From an uncultured Bacteroides sp. (GTDB taxonomy: Bacteria; Bacteroidota; Bacteroidia; Bacteroidales; Bacteroidaceae), in assembly GCF_910585845.1 (NCBI RefSeq), contig NZ_CAJUHF010000050.1, forward strand, positions 1-22,980: a stretch of DNA of 22,980 bases, written 5' to 3'. The notes under the pieces are model-generated. The model made no database searches. It was given only the letters and a program-made list of their open reading frames with translations, and had not been told where the DNA came from. Below, piece after piece: positions 8,220-16,584 of this stretch (position 1 is its first letter; each line of letters starts with the position of its first letter). Made by a program: the position numbers and the translations under genes.

Positions 8220-8276
8220 AGATGAACGCAGATATTATTTCACTGATTTACAGAAAAAAGTGATTGGCGTTCATCT
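8220..8276. terminator. Inverted repeat, probable terminator after peptidase
   Basis: AGATGAACGC (8220-8229) pairs perfectly with GCGTTCATCT (8267-8276). Inside, TCACT and AGTGA can extend the stem. A T5 run follows at about 8290. The sequence resembles a dispersed intergenic repeat of Bacteroides genomes (GATGAACGCAGAT...TCACTGATTTA). It stands 75 bases after the peptidase stop codon. Confidence 0.55.
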
Positions 8277-8381
8277 GTTTGGCTGGTGTCATTTTTGTGC
8301 CATTGTGTTTTTTGACGTATCTCTTTTTTAATTATACCTAATTTATTGTGTTAGAGTATAGGGGCAAATAAACATTTTTAG

Positions 8382-8389
8382 TACCTTTG
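8382..8389 (+). promoter_or_regulatory. -7 promoter box of purH
   Basis: TACCTTTG matches TAnnTTTG exactly. It ends 27 bases before the ATG at 8417. An alternative in-frame TTG start at 8387 lies inside this box and so cannot be translated from it, which supports the ATG. The -33 region is weak. Confidence 0.65.
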
Positions 8390-8416
8390 CACATCAAATC
8401 GTTAATACGCAAATCC

Positions 8417-9940
8417 ATGTCTGAAACAAAAAGAATTAAAACCGCTCTGGTATCGGTTTATCATAAGGAAGGTTTGGATGAAATCATTACCAAACTGCAC
8501 GAAGAAGGAGTTGAGTTCCTGTCAACAGGAGGAACTCGCCAGTTCATTGAATCTCTGGGCTATCCCTGTAAAGCAGTGGAAGACTTGACTACGTATCCCT
8601 CTATCCTCGGAGGACGTGTGAAGACTCTGCATCCGAAAGTGTTCGGTGGCATCCTCTGCCGCCGCGGGCTGGAACAGGACATGCAGCAAATAGAAAAATA
8701 TGAAATTCCCGAAATAGACCTCGTTATCGTCGATCTGTATCCGTTCGAAGCAACCGTAGCTTCCGGTGCCGACGAACCGGCCATCATCGAGAAGATAGAC
8801 ATAGGCGGTATCTCGCTGATCCGTGCCGCAGCCAAGAACTTCAACGATGTAGTGATCGTAGCTTCACAGGCACAATATCAACCGCTCCGCGACATGCTGA
8901 TGGAGCACGGTGCCACTACTTCACTCGAAGAGCGTCGTTGGTTTGCCAAAGAAGCGTTTGCTGTCTCTTCTCATTACGATTCTGCCATCTTCAACTACTT
9001 CGACGGTGAAGAGGGTTCGGCGTTCCGTTGCTCTGCCAACAACCAGAAGACTTTGCGCTACGGAGAAAACCCGCATCAGAAGGGTTACTTCTACGGAAAC
9101 CTGGAAGGCATGTTCGATCAGATTCATGGAAAAGAGATTTCTTACAACAACCTGCTCGACATCAATGCTGCCGTAGACCTGATCGATGAATTTGAAGATA
9201 CTACGTTTGCCGTACTGAAGCATAACAATGCCTGCGGTCTGGCTTCACGCCCCACTGTGCTTGAGGCTTGGAAAGACGCTCTGGCTGGCGACCCCGTATC
9301 TGCTTTCGGTGGTGTGCTTATCACCAACGGTGTAGTTGATAAAGAGGCTGCTGAAGAGATCAACAAAATCTTCTTTGAAGTGATTATCGCTCCCGATTAC
9401 GATGTGGATGCGCTGGAAATCCTGGGACAGAAGAAGAACCGTATCATCCTAGTACGCAAACCGACCACTCTGCCCAAGAAGCAGTTCCGTTCTTTGCTGA
9501 ATGGTGTGTTGGTGCAGGATCGTGACTTGAACATCGAACAACCGGGTGATCTGAAGACCGTAACTACCAAAGCACCTACCGCACAGGAGATAGAGGATAT
9601 GCTCTTTGCCAACAAGATCGTAAAGAACAGCAAATCCAATGCCATCGTGTTGGCTAAAGGCAAACAGCTGTTGGCAAGCGGCGTAGGTCAGACTTCACGT
9701 GTGGATGCTTTGAAGCAGGCCATCGAGAAGGCTAAGAACTTCGGCTTCGACCTGAATGGTGCTGTAATGGCATCCGATGCTTTCTTCCCCTTCCCCGATT
9801 GTGTGGAGATTGCCGGAAACGAAGGCGTTACTGCCGTTATCCAGCCGGGCGGTTCTATCAAAGACCAACTCTCATTTGACTATTGCAACGAACATGGCAT
9901 TGCAATGGTGACTACGGGAATACGTCATTTTAAGCACTAA
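8417..9940 (+). CDS. purH: Bifunctional AICAR transformylase/IMP cyclohydrolase
   Basis: PurH carries out the last two steps of IMP synthesis: formylation of AICAR with 10-formyltetrahydrofolate, then ring closure to IMP. The 507-residue protein has the N-terminal MGS-like cyclohydrolase domain (Ser-Thr-Gly-Gly-Thr, then Gly-Gly-Arg-Val-Lys-Thr-Leu-His-Pro) and the C-terminal transformylase domain. The latter has Arg-Tyr-Gly-Glu-Asn-Pro-His-Gln and the catalytic Lys268-His269 in Lys-His-Asn-Asn-Ala-Cys-Gly. The start at 8417 is chosen over an upstream TTG because a promoter box covers the latter. The protein ends Gly-Ile-Arg-His-Phe-Lys-His, as is usual for PurH. It has its own promoter and is followed by an A+T-rich spacer before mreB. 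Full length, no defects. Confidence 0.97.
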   Translation: MSETKRIKTALVSVYHKEGLDEIITKLHEEGVEFLSTGGTRQFIESLGYPCKAVEDLTTYPSILGGRVKTLHPKVFGGILCRRGLEQDMQQIEKYEIPEIDLVIVDLYPFEATVASGADEPAIIEKIDIGGISLIRAAAKNFNDVVIVASQAQYQPLRDMLMEHGATTSLEERRWFAKEAFAVSSHYDSAIFNYFDGEEGSAFRCSANNQKTLRYGENPHQKGYFYGNLEGMFDQIHGKEISYNNLLDINAAVDLIDEFEDTTFAVLKHNNACGLASRPTVLEAWKDALAGDPVSAFGGVLITNGVVDKEAAEEINKIFFEVIIAPDYDVDALEILGQKKNRIILVRKPTTLPKKQFRSLLNGVLVQDRDLNIEQPGDLKTVTTKAPTAQEIEDMLFANKIVKNSKSNAIVLAKGKQLLASGVGQTSRVDALKQAIEKAKNFGFDLNGAVMASDAFFPFPDCVEIAGNEGVTAVIQPGGSIKDQLSFDYCNEHGIAMVTTGIRHFKH

Positions 9941-9958
9941 TTAGATTGGTGAATTTTG

Positions 9959-10093
9959 AATTATGAATTTTGAATTATAGTTTATGAATGGTAACTGAAT
10001 GATAAGTATAGTGGACACTTTTATAAACTATAATTCAAAAATCATAATTAATAATTCTTAGTTCAAGATTCAAAGTTTATAATTCAAAAATTA
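9959..10093. repeat. A+T-rich inverted repeat between purH and mreB
   Basis: Arms of 27 bases at 9959-9985 and 10023-10049 are inverted copies with one mismatch, around a 37-base loop. A shorter third copy of the right arm (GTTTATAATTCAAAAAT) lies at 10075-10091, just before the mreB start. The purH stop codon is 18 bases upstream. It may act as a terminator or be a dispersed intergenic repeat. Confidence 0.8.
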
Positions 10094-10097
10094 ATCA

Positions 10098-11120
10098 ATG
10101 GGATTATTCTCTTTTACACAAGAAATAGCGATGGACCTTGGTACTGCCAACACCATCATCACATCTAATGGCAAGATCGTGGTGGATGAGCCTTCGGTAG
10201 TAGCCCTCGACCGTCGTACCGATAAGATGATTGCCGTGGGTGAAAAGGCAAAGATGATGCACGAAAAAACCCACGAAAACATACGTACCATCCGTCCGCT
10301 TCGCGACGGTGTAATTGCCGACTTCTATGCTTGCGAGCAGATGATACGCGGTTTGATAAAGATGGTGAATAGCCGTAGCCGTCTGTTTTCTCCTTCGCTC
10401 CGTATGGTCATCGGTGTCCCTTCGGGCAGTACGGAGGTAGAACTGCGAGCCGTGCGCGACTCTGCCGAACATGCCGGCGGACGTGACGTCTACTTGATTT
10501 TTGAACCTATGGCTGCCGCTATCGGTATCGGTATCGATGTGGAAGCTCCGGAAGGAAATATGATTGTGGATATAGGTGGTGGGTCTACGGAAATTGCCGT
10601 AATCTCTTTGGGCGGTATCGTTGCCAACAACTCCATCCGCATTGCTGGAGACGACCTGACTGCTGATATCCAGGAGTACATGAGCCGCCAGCACAATGTG
10701 AGGGTCAGCGAGCGTATGGCAGAACGTATCAAAATCAATGTGGGTGCCGCCCTGACCGAACTGGGTGAGGACGCTCCGGAAGATTACATTGTTCACGGGC
10801 CTAACCGTATTACTGCCTTGCCTATGGAAGTGCCTGTATGCTATCAGGAAGTGGCACACTGTTTGGAGAAATCCATCTCGAAGATTGAGACCGCTATTCT
10901 GAACGCATTGGAAAATACGCCTCCCGAATTGTATGCCGATATCGTGCACAACGGTATCTATCTGGCTGGTGGAGGTGCATTGCTCCGCGGGCTCGACAAG
11001 CGTCTGACTGATAAGATTAATATTCCGTTCCATATTGCCGAAGATCCGTTGCATGCCGTAGCCAAGGGTACGGGTGTGGCACTGAAGAATGTGGGCCGTT
11101 TCTCATTCCTTATGCGCTGA
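10098..11120 (+). CDS. mreB: Rod shape-determining protein MreB
   Basis: MreB is the bacterial actin homologue that forms membrane-bound filaments guiding lateral peptidoglycan synthesis. The 340-residue protein shows the actin-fold nucleotide site: phosphate-1 motif Met-Asp-Leu-Gly-Thr-Ala-Asn-Thr (residues 12-19), phosphate-2 motif Asp158-Ile-Gly-Gly-Gly162 and the adenosine motif Leu-Ala-Gly-Gly-Gly-Ala-Leu-Leu near the C-terminus. The short N-terminal segment Met-Gly-Leu-Phe-Ser-Phe may help contact the membrane. Length is normal. It heads the mreB-mreC-mreD-mrdA-rodA module; mreC starts 9 bases after its stop, so the two are cotranscribed. No clear TAnnTTTG box was found upstream; it may be read through from purH. 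Confidence 0.97.
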   Translation: MGLFSFTQEIAMDLGTANTIITSNGKIVVDEPSVVALDRRTDKMIAVGEKAKMMHEKTHENIRTIRPLRDGVIADFYACEQMIRGLIKMVNSRSRLFSPSLRMVIGVPSGSTEVELRAVRDSAEHAGGRDVYLIFEPMAAAIGIGIDVEAPEGNMIVDIGGGSTEIAVISLGGIVANNSIRIAGDDLTADIQEYMSRQHNVRVSERMAERIKINVGAALTELGEDAPEDYIVHGPNRITALPMEVPVCYQEVAHCLEKSISKIETAILNALENTPPELYADIVHNGIYLAGGGALLRGLDKRLTDKINIPFHIAEDPLHAVAKGTGVALKNVGRFSFLMR

Positions 11121-11129
11121 TAAAGGGAT

Positions 11130-11972
11130 ATGCGAGATCTACTGAACTTTCTTATTAAATACAATTACTGGTTCCTCTTTCTGTTGTTAGAGGCAGCCAG
11201 TTTTGTTTTATTATTCCGCTTCAACCACTATCAGCATAGTGCGTTCTTCACTTCGGCCAATAGTGTAGCGGGGAAAGTTTATGATGTTTCGGGAGCGGTG
11301 ACTTCCTATTTCCATCTGAAGACGACCAATGAGGACTTGCTGGACCGCAACATGTGGCTGGAACAGCGGGTGGCTTTTCTGGAGAAGACATTAAAGAATA
11401 GAGGAATGGATTCCGTCAGGCTGTACAGTCTTGAACGCATGGAAACGGAAGAATATAAGATATTCAAGGCGAATGTGATTAAGAACAGTCTGAATAGAGT
11501 GGATAACTACATCACTCTTGATGAAGGTTCCAATGCAGGTATCCGTCCGGAAATGGGGGTGGTAGATGCCAATGGGGTAGTGGGGATTGTCTATAAGACT
11601 TCGCCGCATTATTCTACTGTCATCCCGTTGCTGAACAGCAAGTCGAGCATTAGTTGTAAGATTGTCGGCAGCGAATATTTCGGTTATCTGAAGTGGGAAT
11701 ACGGGGATTCGCGTTTCGCTTATCTTAAGGATTTGCCTCGTCACGCTGAGTTCAATCTGGGCGATACGGTGGTGACGAGCGGATACTCTACAGTGTTTCC
11801 CGCAGGGATCATGATAGGTACGGTGGATGATATGTCCGATTCGCACGACGGTCTTTCTTATTTGCTGAAGATAAAGCTTGCCACGGATTTCGGTAAGTTG
11901 AGCAATGTGCGGATCATTGCTCGCACCGGGCAAGAAGAGCAGAAAGAACTGGAGAGAGAAGAGGAGGAGTGA
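11130..11972 (+). CDS. mreC: Rod shape-determining protein MreC
   Basis: MreC links the cytoplasmic MreB filament to the periplasmic wall enzymes and activates PBP2. The 280-residue protein has a short cytoplasmic start, one membrane helix (about residues 11-30), a coiled coil (about 60-92) and the two beta-barrel domains typical of MreC, with Asp-Glu-Gly-Ser-Asn-Ala-Gly and Gly-Val-Val-Asp-Ala-Asn-Gly-Val-Val-Gly motifs. It ends in a Glu-rich tail. It lies 9 bases after mreB; a 210-bp T/G-rich spacer separates it from mreD. Confidence 0.95.
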   Translation: MRDLLNFLIKYNYWFLFLLLEAASFVLLFRFNHYQHSAFFTSANSVAGKVYDVSGAVTSYFHLKTTNEDLLDRNMWLEQRVAFLEKTLKNRGMDSVRLYSLERMETEEYKIFKANVIKNSLNRVDNYITLDEGSNAGIRPEMGVVDANGVVGIVYKTSPHYSTVIPLLNSKSSISCKIVGSEYFGYLKWEYGDSRFAYLKDLPRHAEFNLGDTVVTSGYSTVFPAGIMIGTVDDMSDSHDGLSYLLKIKLATDFGKLSNVRIIARTGQEEQKELEREEEE

Positions 11973-12182
11973 TTTTAGTTTTTGAGCTTTTGCTTTTTTA
12001 AGTTCTTGAGTTTTTAGGTTTTAGGGCTTTTAGATTATAAGTTTTTGGAATTTTGGTTTGGGGGATGTTGGTCTATGGGATGGTTTATTTTTTGATTGGC
12101 TGATTTTTTTGAGGTGCGTACGCATTAAGGCGTATATTCCACTTCTCATTTTCCATTTTCCATTTTTTTAAATAAGAAGAAG
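11973..12182. other. T/G-rich spacer between mreC and mreD
   Basis: The first 140 bases of this spacer are almost free of C on the plus strand (about six) and consist of degenerate units like AGTTTTTGAG, AGTTCTTGAG and AGTTTTTAGG. A perfect 10-base palindrome, TGCGTACGCA, lies at 12115-12124, followed by repeats of CATTTTC. No gene is seen. An untranslated stretch of this size is unusual inside an otherwise overlapping operon. Confidence 0.7.
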
Positions 12183-12692
12183 TTGGTCATTAATTATCTG
12201 CATAAATTAGGTTGGTTTATTGGTTTGGTGCTGTTGCAGGTGCTGATACTGAACAATGTGCATATTGCCGGATATGCCACACCTTTTCTATATATATATA
12301 TCATATTGAAGTTTGAGTCGGAGACACCGAGAAACGCATTGATGTTATGGGCGTTCTTTTTAGGACTTACGGTAGACATCTTTTCGGACACTCCGGGCAT
12401 GAATGCTGCCGCGGCGGTGGTTTTGGCATTTTCACGGCCTACTTTTCTGCGGCTGTTTGTGCCGCGTGACACATTTGAGGATATCGTTCCTTCGGTCAAG
12501 ACAATGGGCTTTGCCTCTTTCCTGAAATATTTGGTTGTCAGTGTTTTTGTCCATCATGCCGTGTTGCTTACCATTGAGTTCTTTTCGTTTGCCCACATCG
12601 GAACGTTATTGTTGAGGATTGTGGCAAGTGCATTGCTGACCATAACCTGTATAATGGCTATAGAAGGAGTGAGGAAAAAGTCAAATGGCTAA
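12183..12692 (+). CDS. mreD: Rod shape-determining protein MreD
   Basis: MreD is the small polytopic membrane partner of MreC in the elongasome. This 169-residue protein is strongly hydrophobic with about five membrane segments, and contains the family pattern of a first helix followed by a short polar turn with Glu, then Leu-Gly-Leu-Thr-Val-Asp-Ile-Phe-Ser-Asp (about residues 62-71). The start is a TTG at 12183, preceded by a purine-rich AAGAAGAAG; no ATG gives a complete first helix. Its end overlaps the PBP2 gene by 8 bases, which suggests translational coupling. Confidence 0.92.
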   Translation: MVINYLHKLGWFIGLVLLQVLILNNVHIAGYATPFLYIYIILKFESETPRNALMLWAFFLGLTVDIFSDTPGMNAAAAVVLAFSRPTFLRLFVPRDTFEDIVPSVKTMGFASFLKYLVVSVFVHHAVLLTIEFFSFAHIGTLLLRIVASALLTITCIMAIEGVRKKSNG

Positions 12693-14550
12693 AGATTATA
12701 TACTCGAAAAGCGGAAATTTGTGATAGGTGGAGCGGCGATTGTGATTGTCGTCATCTATATTATGCGTCTTTTTGTATTGCAGATCATGACAGATAGCTA
12801 CAAAAAGAATGCAGATAGTAATGCTTTTCTTAATAAGATACAGTACCCTTCGCGCGGTGCTATCTATGATCGTAATGGTAAGTTGTTGGTATTCAATCAG
12901 CCGGCGTATGATATCACTTTCGTGCCGCGGGAAGTGACCCAGCTCGATACCCTTGACTTTTGCCGCACGTTGAACATCACCAAAGAGCAGCTTCTCAAAC
13001 GGATGAAGGACGTGAAAAACCGTTGGATGAATCCCGGTTATTCCCGTTATACCCATCAGGTCTTTATGACTCAGCTTTCGGCGGAAGAGTGCGGTGTGTT
13101 TCAGGAAAAACTTTTCAAGTTTCCCGGTTTCTATATTCAGAGGCGTACGATACGGCAGTATACGTACGATGTTGCCGGACATGCTTTGGGGGATATTGGC
13201 GAGGTGTCGATGAAAGATATCGAGGCGGACGACTATTATATCCGAGGTGATTACATCGGCAAGCAAGGCATCGAAAAGTCGTATGAGAAATACTTGCGCG
13301 GAGAGAAAGGTGTGGAAATTCTGCTTCGTGATGCGCATGGACGTATTCAGGGACACTATATGGACGGACAACTGGACCGTCCTTCGGTGCCGGGCAAAAA
13401 TTTGACGTTAGGACTGGATATTGAGTTGCAGCGGTTAGGAGAAAGGCTGATGAAGAATAAGATCGGAGCGATTGTAGCTATTGAGCCGGAGACAGGTGAG
13501 ATACTCTGTCTGGTGTCGGCGCCGAACTTCGATCCGCATCTGATGATTGGTCGCCAGCGTGGAAAGAACCATCAGATGTTGCAGCGAGATAAGCAGAAGC
13601 CGCTGCTAAACCGTGCCATCATGGGTGTCTATCCGCCGGGGTCTACGTTTAAGACAGCGCAGGCACTGACTTTTCTGCAAGAAGGAATTATCCAGCCTTC
13701 CACGTCTTTTCCTTGTTTTCACGGATTCGTATATGGCGGTCTGCGGGTAGGTTGCCACGGGCATGCTTCACCGTTGCCGTTGGTGCCTGCTGTTGCCACT
13801 TCCTGCAATGGTTATTTTTGCTGGGGATTGTATCGTATGTTTGGCGACCGGAAATATGGTTCGGTACAGAATGCGATTACGGTGTGGAAGGATCACATGG
13901 TTTCACAGGGATTCGGTTATCCGTTGGGTGCAGATCTACCGGGAGAGAAGCGTGGCTTTATTCCGAATGCGGATTTTTATGACAGGGCTTATCGGAAATC
14001 GTGGAACGGACTGACGGTAATCAGTATATCCATCGGGCAGGGTGAGGTGACAAGTACTCCTTTGCAGATGGCCAATCTGGCGGCTACCATTGCCAATCGC
14101 GGCTATTTTATAACTCCCCACATCGTGAAGGAAATTCAGGATGCAGAGTTGGATACTATTTATCGGGAGCGCCGCTACACTTCCGTCGACCGCCAACATT
14201 ATGAGAAGATTGTGGAAGGTATGCGGGCTGCTGTAACGGGAGTGACTGGAAGTGCCACTTGCCGCATTGCAGGCGCTATCTTGCCTGATGTGGAAATCTG
14301 CGGAAAGACTGGTACGGCGCAGAACCGCGGGCACGACCATTCCGCATTCATAGGTTTCGCTCCGATGGACAAACCGAAGATAGCCATTGCCGTTTATGTG
14401 GAAAACGGTGGTTGGGGAGCTACTTACGGGGTACCGTACGGTGCCTTGATGATGGAACAATATTTGAATGGAAAGCTTTCGCCTGCCAGCGAGGCACGGG
14501 CGGAGGAAATGAGTAACCGTGTGATCATGTATGGTAACGAGGAGAGATAG
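12685..14550 (+). CDS. mrdA: Penicillin-binding protein 2 (elongation transpeptidase)
   Basis: PBP2 is the class B transpeptidase that cross-links new peptidoglycan during elongation, working with the glycosyltransferase RodA. The 621-residue protein has a short cytoplasmic start, one membrane helix (about 14-32), the pedestal/dimerisation domain and a C-terminal transpeptidase domain. The catalytic motifs are complete: Ser320-Thr-Phe-Lys323, Ser373-Cys-Asn375 and Lys541-Thr-Gly543. The N-terminal pattern Arg-Gly-Ala-Ile-Tyr-Asp-Arg-Asn-Gly is typical. It overlaps mreD by 8 bases and rodA by 20 bases. It is the expected target of mecillinam-type beta-lactams by family knowledge; no resistance change can be judged here. 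Confidence 0.96.
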   Translation: MAKDYILEKRKFVIGGAAIVIVVIYIMRLFVLQIMTDSYKKNADSNAFLNKIQYPSRGAIYDRNGKLLVFNQPAYDITFVPREVTQLDTLDFCRTLNITKEQLLKRMKDVKNRWMNPGYSRYTHQVFMTQLSAEECGVFQEKLFKFPGFYIQRRTIRQYTYDVAGHALGDIGEVSMKDIEADDYYIRGDYIGKQGIEKSYEKYLRGEKGVEILLRDAHGRIQGHYMDGQLDRPSVPGKNLTLGLDIELQRLGERLMKNKIGAIVAIEPETGEILCLVSAPNFDPHLMIGRQRGKNHQMLQRDKQKPLLNRAIMGVYPPGSTFKTAQALTFLQEGIIQPSTSFPCFHGFVYGGLRVGCHGHASPLPLVPAVATSCNGYFCWGLYRMFGDRKYGSVQNAITVWKDHMVSQGFGYPLGADLPGEKRGFIPNADFYDRAYRKSWNGLTVISISIGQGEVTSTPLQMANLAATIANRGYFITPHIVKEIQDAELDTIYRERRYTSVDRQHYEKIVEGMRAAVTGVTGSATCRIAGAILPDVEICGKTGTAQNRGHDHSAFIGFAPMDKPKIAIAVYVENGGWGATYGVPYGALMMEQYLNGKLSPASEARAEEMSNRVIMYGNEER

Positions 14551-15997
14551 TATATGGAAATCATTGGATTGGGTGACGATTTGTGTATACCTGATTCTTA
14601 TCGTATTCGGGTGGTTTAGCGTCTGCGGAGCAAGTTATGACTATGGCGATCGCGACTTTTGGGATTTTTCTACCCGTGCAGGTAAACAGTTGGTGTGGAT
14701 TATCTGTTCGTTCGGCTTGGGGTTTGTGCTATTGATGCTGGATGATGACCTTTATGACATGTTTGCCTATCTGATATATATTGCGCTTGCCATATTGCTT
14801 GTGGTCACTATTTTTATAGCTCCTGATACCAAAGGGTCGCGTTCGTGGCTGGTGATGGGACCTGTCAGCCTGCAACCGGCGGAGTTTGCTAAATTTGCTA
14901 CGGCTTTGGCACTTGCCAAGTATATGAATGCTTATTCCTTTACAATGAAGAACTGGAAGAATATCCTGATGATGGTATTTCTGATTCTGTTTCCGATGAT
15001 GTTGATTATCTTGCAGCGGGAAACGGGTTCGGCATTGGTTTATACAGCTTTTTTTCTGGTGCTTTATCGGGAAGGAATGCCGGGAGTGGTATTGTTCTCC
15101 GGTTTATGTGCGGTTGTTTATTTTGTGGTTGGAATCCGGTTTGATGAAGTTTTTATAGCCGATACACCGACACCGATAGGGGAGTTTGCGGTGTTGTCTA
15201 TGGTATTACTGTCGGCAGCGGGCATGGTGTGGGTATATAACAAGAAATGGGAACCAGTGCGTAATATCCTGTTGATCGTATTGGGTGCGTTGCTGATTGC
15301 TTATATCCTTTCGGAGTATGTCGTTCCGTTCAATCTTGTCTGGGTGCAATGGGGGCTTTGTGTGCTGGTGGTCGGTTATTTGATCTTTCTCTCTTTGAGT
15401 GAGCGCCATCTGAATTATCTGCTGATAGGTTTGTTTGCTATAGGTTCCATCGGTTTCTTGTATTCAAGTGATTATTTTTTCAATAAAGTATTGGAGCCGC
15501 ATCAGCAGATACGTATTAAAGTGGTGTTGGGTATGGAGGAGGATTTGGCGGGTGCCGGTTACAATGTGAACCAGTCTAAGATTGCCATTGGTTCGGGAGG
15601 ATTGACAGGAAAGGGCTTTCTGAATGGTACGCAAACCAAACTGAAGTATGTGCCCGAGCAAGATACGGACTTCATTTTCTGTACGGTGGGCGAAGAAGAA
15701 GGATTTGTTGGTTCTGTTGCTGTGCTGCTTCTGTTTCTTGTATTGATACTTCGTCTGATGGCTGTTGCGGAGCGACAACCGTCTACTTTCGGCAGGGTGT
15801 ATGGTTATTCGGTGGTCAGTATCTTCTTGTTCCACTTGTTTATCAATATCGGTATGGTGCTGGGGCTTACGCCGGTGATAGGCATTCCGTTGCCATTCTT
15901 CAGTTATGGCGGTTCTTCGCTTTGGGGATTTACTATTCTGCTGTTTATCTTCCTGCGCATTGATGCAGGGCGTAAAAAAAGACTCTCGACGTTTTAG
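14531..15997 (+). CDS. rodA: Rod shape-determining protein RodA (SEDS glycosyltransferase)
   Basis: RodA polymerises glycan strands from lipid II and is paired with PBP2. The 488-residue membrane protein carries the SEDS signature segments: Gln-Pro-Ala-Glu-Phe-Ala-Lys, Gln-Arg-Glu-Thr-Gly-Ser-Ala-Leu, Gln-Ser-Lys-Ile-Ala-Ile-Gly-Ser-Gly-Gly and Pro-Glu-Gln-Asp-Thr-Asp-Phe-Ile-Phe, with Asp380 at the position of the catalytic aspartate. It is about 120 residues longer than E. coli RodA. The extra length lies between about 200 and 320 and adds roughly four hydrophobic segments. The ATG at 14531 overlaps the end of mrdA by 20 bases. It is the last gene of the module and faces gldH. Confidence 0.95.
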   Translation: MVTRRDSIWKSLDWVTICVYLILIVFGWFSVCGASYDYGDRDFWDFSTRAGKQLVWIICSFGLGFVLLMLDDDLYDMFAYLIYIALAILLVVTIFIAPDTKGSRSWLVMGPVSLQPAEFAKFATALALAKYMNAYSFTMKNWKNILMMVFLILFPMMLIILQRETGSALVYTAFFLVLYREGMPGVVLFSGLCAVVYFVVGIRFDEVFIADTPTPIGEFAVLSMVLLSAAGMVWVYNKKWEPVRNILLIVLGALLIAYILSEYVVPFNLVWVQWGLCVLVVGYLIFLSLSERHLNYLLIGLFAIGSIGFLYSSDYFFNKVLEPHQQIRIKVVLGMEEDLAGAGYNVNQSKIAIGSGGLTGKGFLNGTQTKLKYVPEQDTDFIFCTVGEEEGFVGSVAVLLLFLVLILRLMAVAERQPSTFGRVYGYSVVSIFLFHLFINIGMVLGLTPVIGIPLPFFSYGGSSLWGFTILLFIFLRIDAGRKKRLSTF

Positions 15998-16098
15998 GGT
16001 ATGACTTTTGTGTGACGGGTCTGGAGGAAAGATTCGTCACTTCGTTTGGGCATGTCCGTCTCTGGGATTTGCCGTATCTACTGCACTGGTTTTGTATA

Positions 16099-16584
16099 TC
16101 ACCGTTTCAACTTGATTCCTACGTCGTTGATCCCGGGTAAAAGTTCGTCTGGTAGGAGATGGGTGATTTTGAAACGATACTCTCCGGCTTTTCCAACGCG
16201 GACAATTCCGGCGCGTAGAGACGATTGGTATAATCCGCCCCAGCCGTTACCTAACCAGACTCCGGTACTGTCGGCAAGCCTTATTTCCAATGTATCTCTT
16301 TTGAAATCCTGTACTTCCGGATTGTCGTAGCAGATGTGCAGGGGTAGGTTTTGATAGGGGTAACTGTTACGGTTACGTACTTCTATGAATATGTTGTAGT
16401 AAGTAGCGGAATCGGGCACTGTGACTTGAAAGGACAGCGTATCTTTTCGTTGCCACCCTTCTGTAGGTAAAGACAGAAAGGCATGATATACCGTCTGTTT
16501 ATCGCAAGCCATGCAAAGACTTGCGATAAACAGCAGTACTAGACTTTTTCTGAGAAATTTCTTATACTTGAGCAGTTTTTTCAT
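16099..16584 (-). CDS. gldH: GldH family lipoprotein
   Basis: A 161-residue lipoprotein of the GldH family, first defined in gliding Flavobacterium but conserved in non-gliding Bacteroidota, where its job is not known. The N-terminus is basic, then hydrophobic, and ends in Ser-Leu-Cys-Met-Ala-Cys with Cys27 as the lipidation site. The mature part is a beta-rich domain with Tyr-Asn-Ile-Phe-Ile-Glu-Val-Arg-Asn and Gly-Asn-Gly-Trp-Gly-Gly-Leu-Tyr. The open frame extends upstream to 16842, but that extension is only the shadow of the 21-bp repeat in the neighbouring gene. The ATG at 16584 restores a proper signal peptide. The start lies 23 bases inside the end of the PSP1 gene, so translation is probably coupled. 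Confidence 0.9.
   Translation of the reverse strand: MKKLLKYKKFLRKSLVLLFIASLCMACDKQTVYHAFLSLPTEGWQRKDTLSFQVTVPDSATYYNIFIEVRNRNSYPYQNLPLHICYDNPEVQDFKRDTLEIRLADSTGVWLGNGWGGLYQSSLRAGIVRVGKAGEYRFKITHLLPDELLPGINDVGIKLKR

Noticed and set aside
10104..11054. A 316-codon open frame antisense to mreB
   Set aside because: Shadow of a highly conserved gene; no family features.
16012..16040. GTGACG/CGTCAC hairpin between convergent rodA and gldH as a terminator
   Set aside because: Only six pairs, a 17-base loop and no T-run on either strand.
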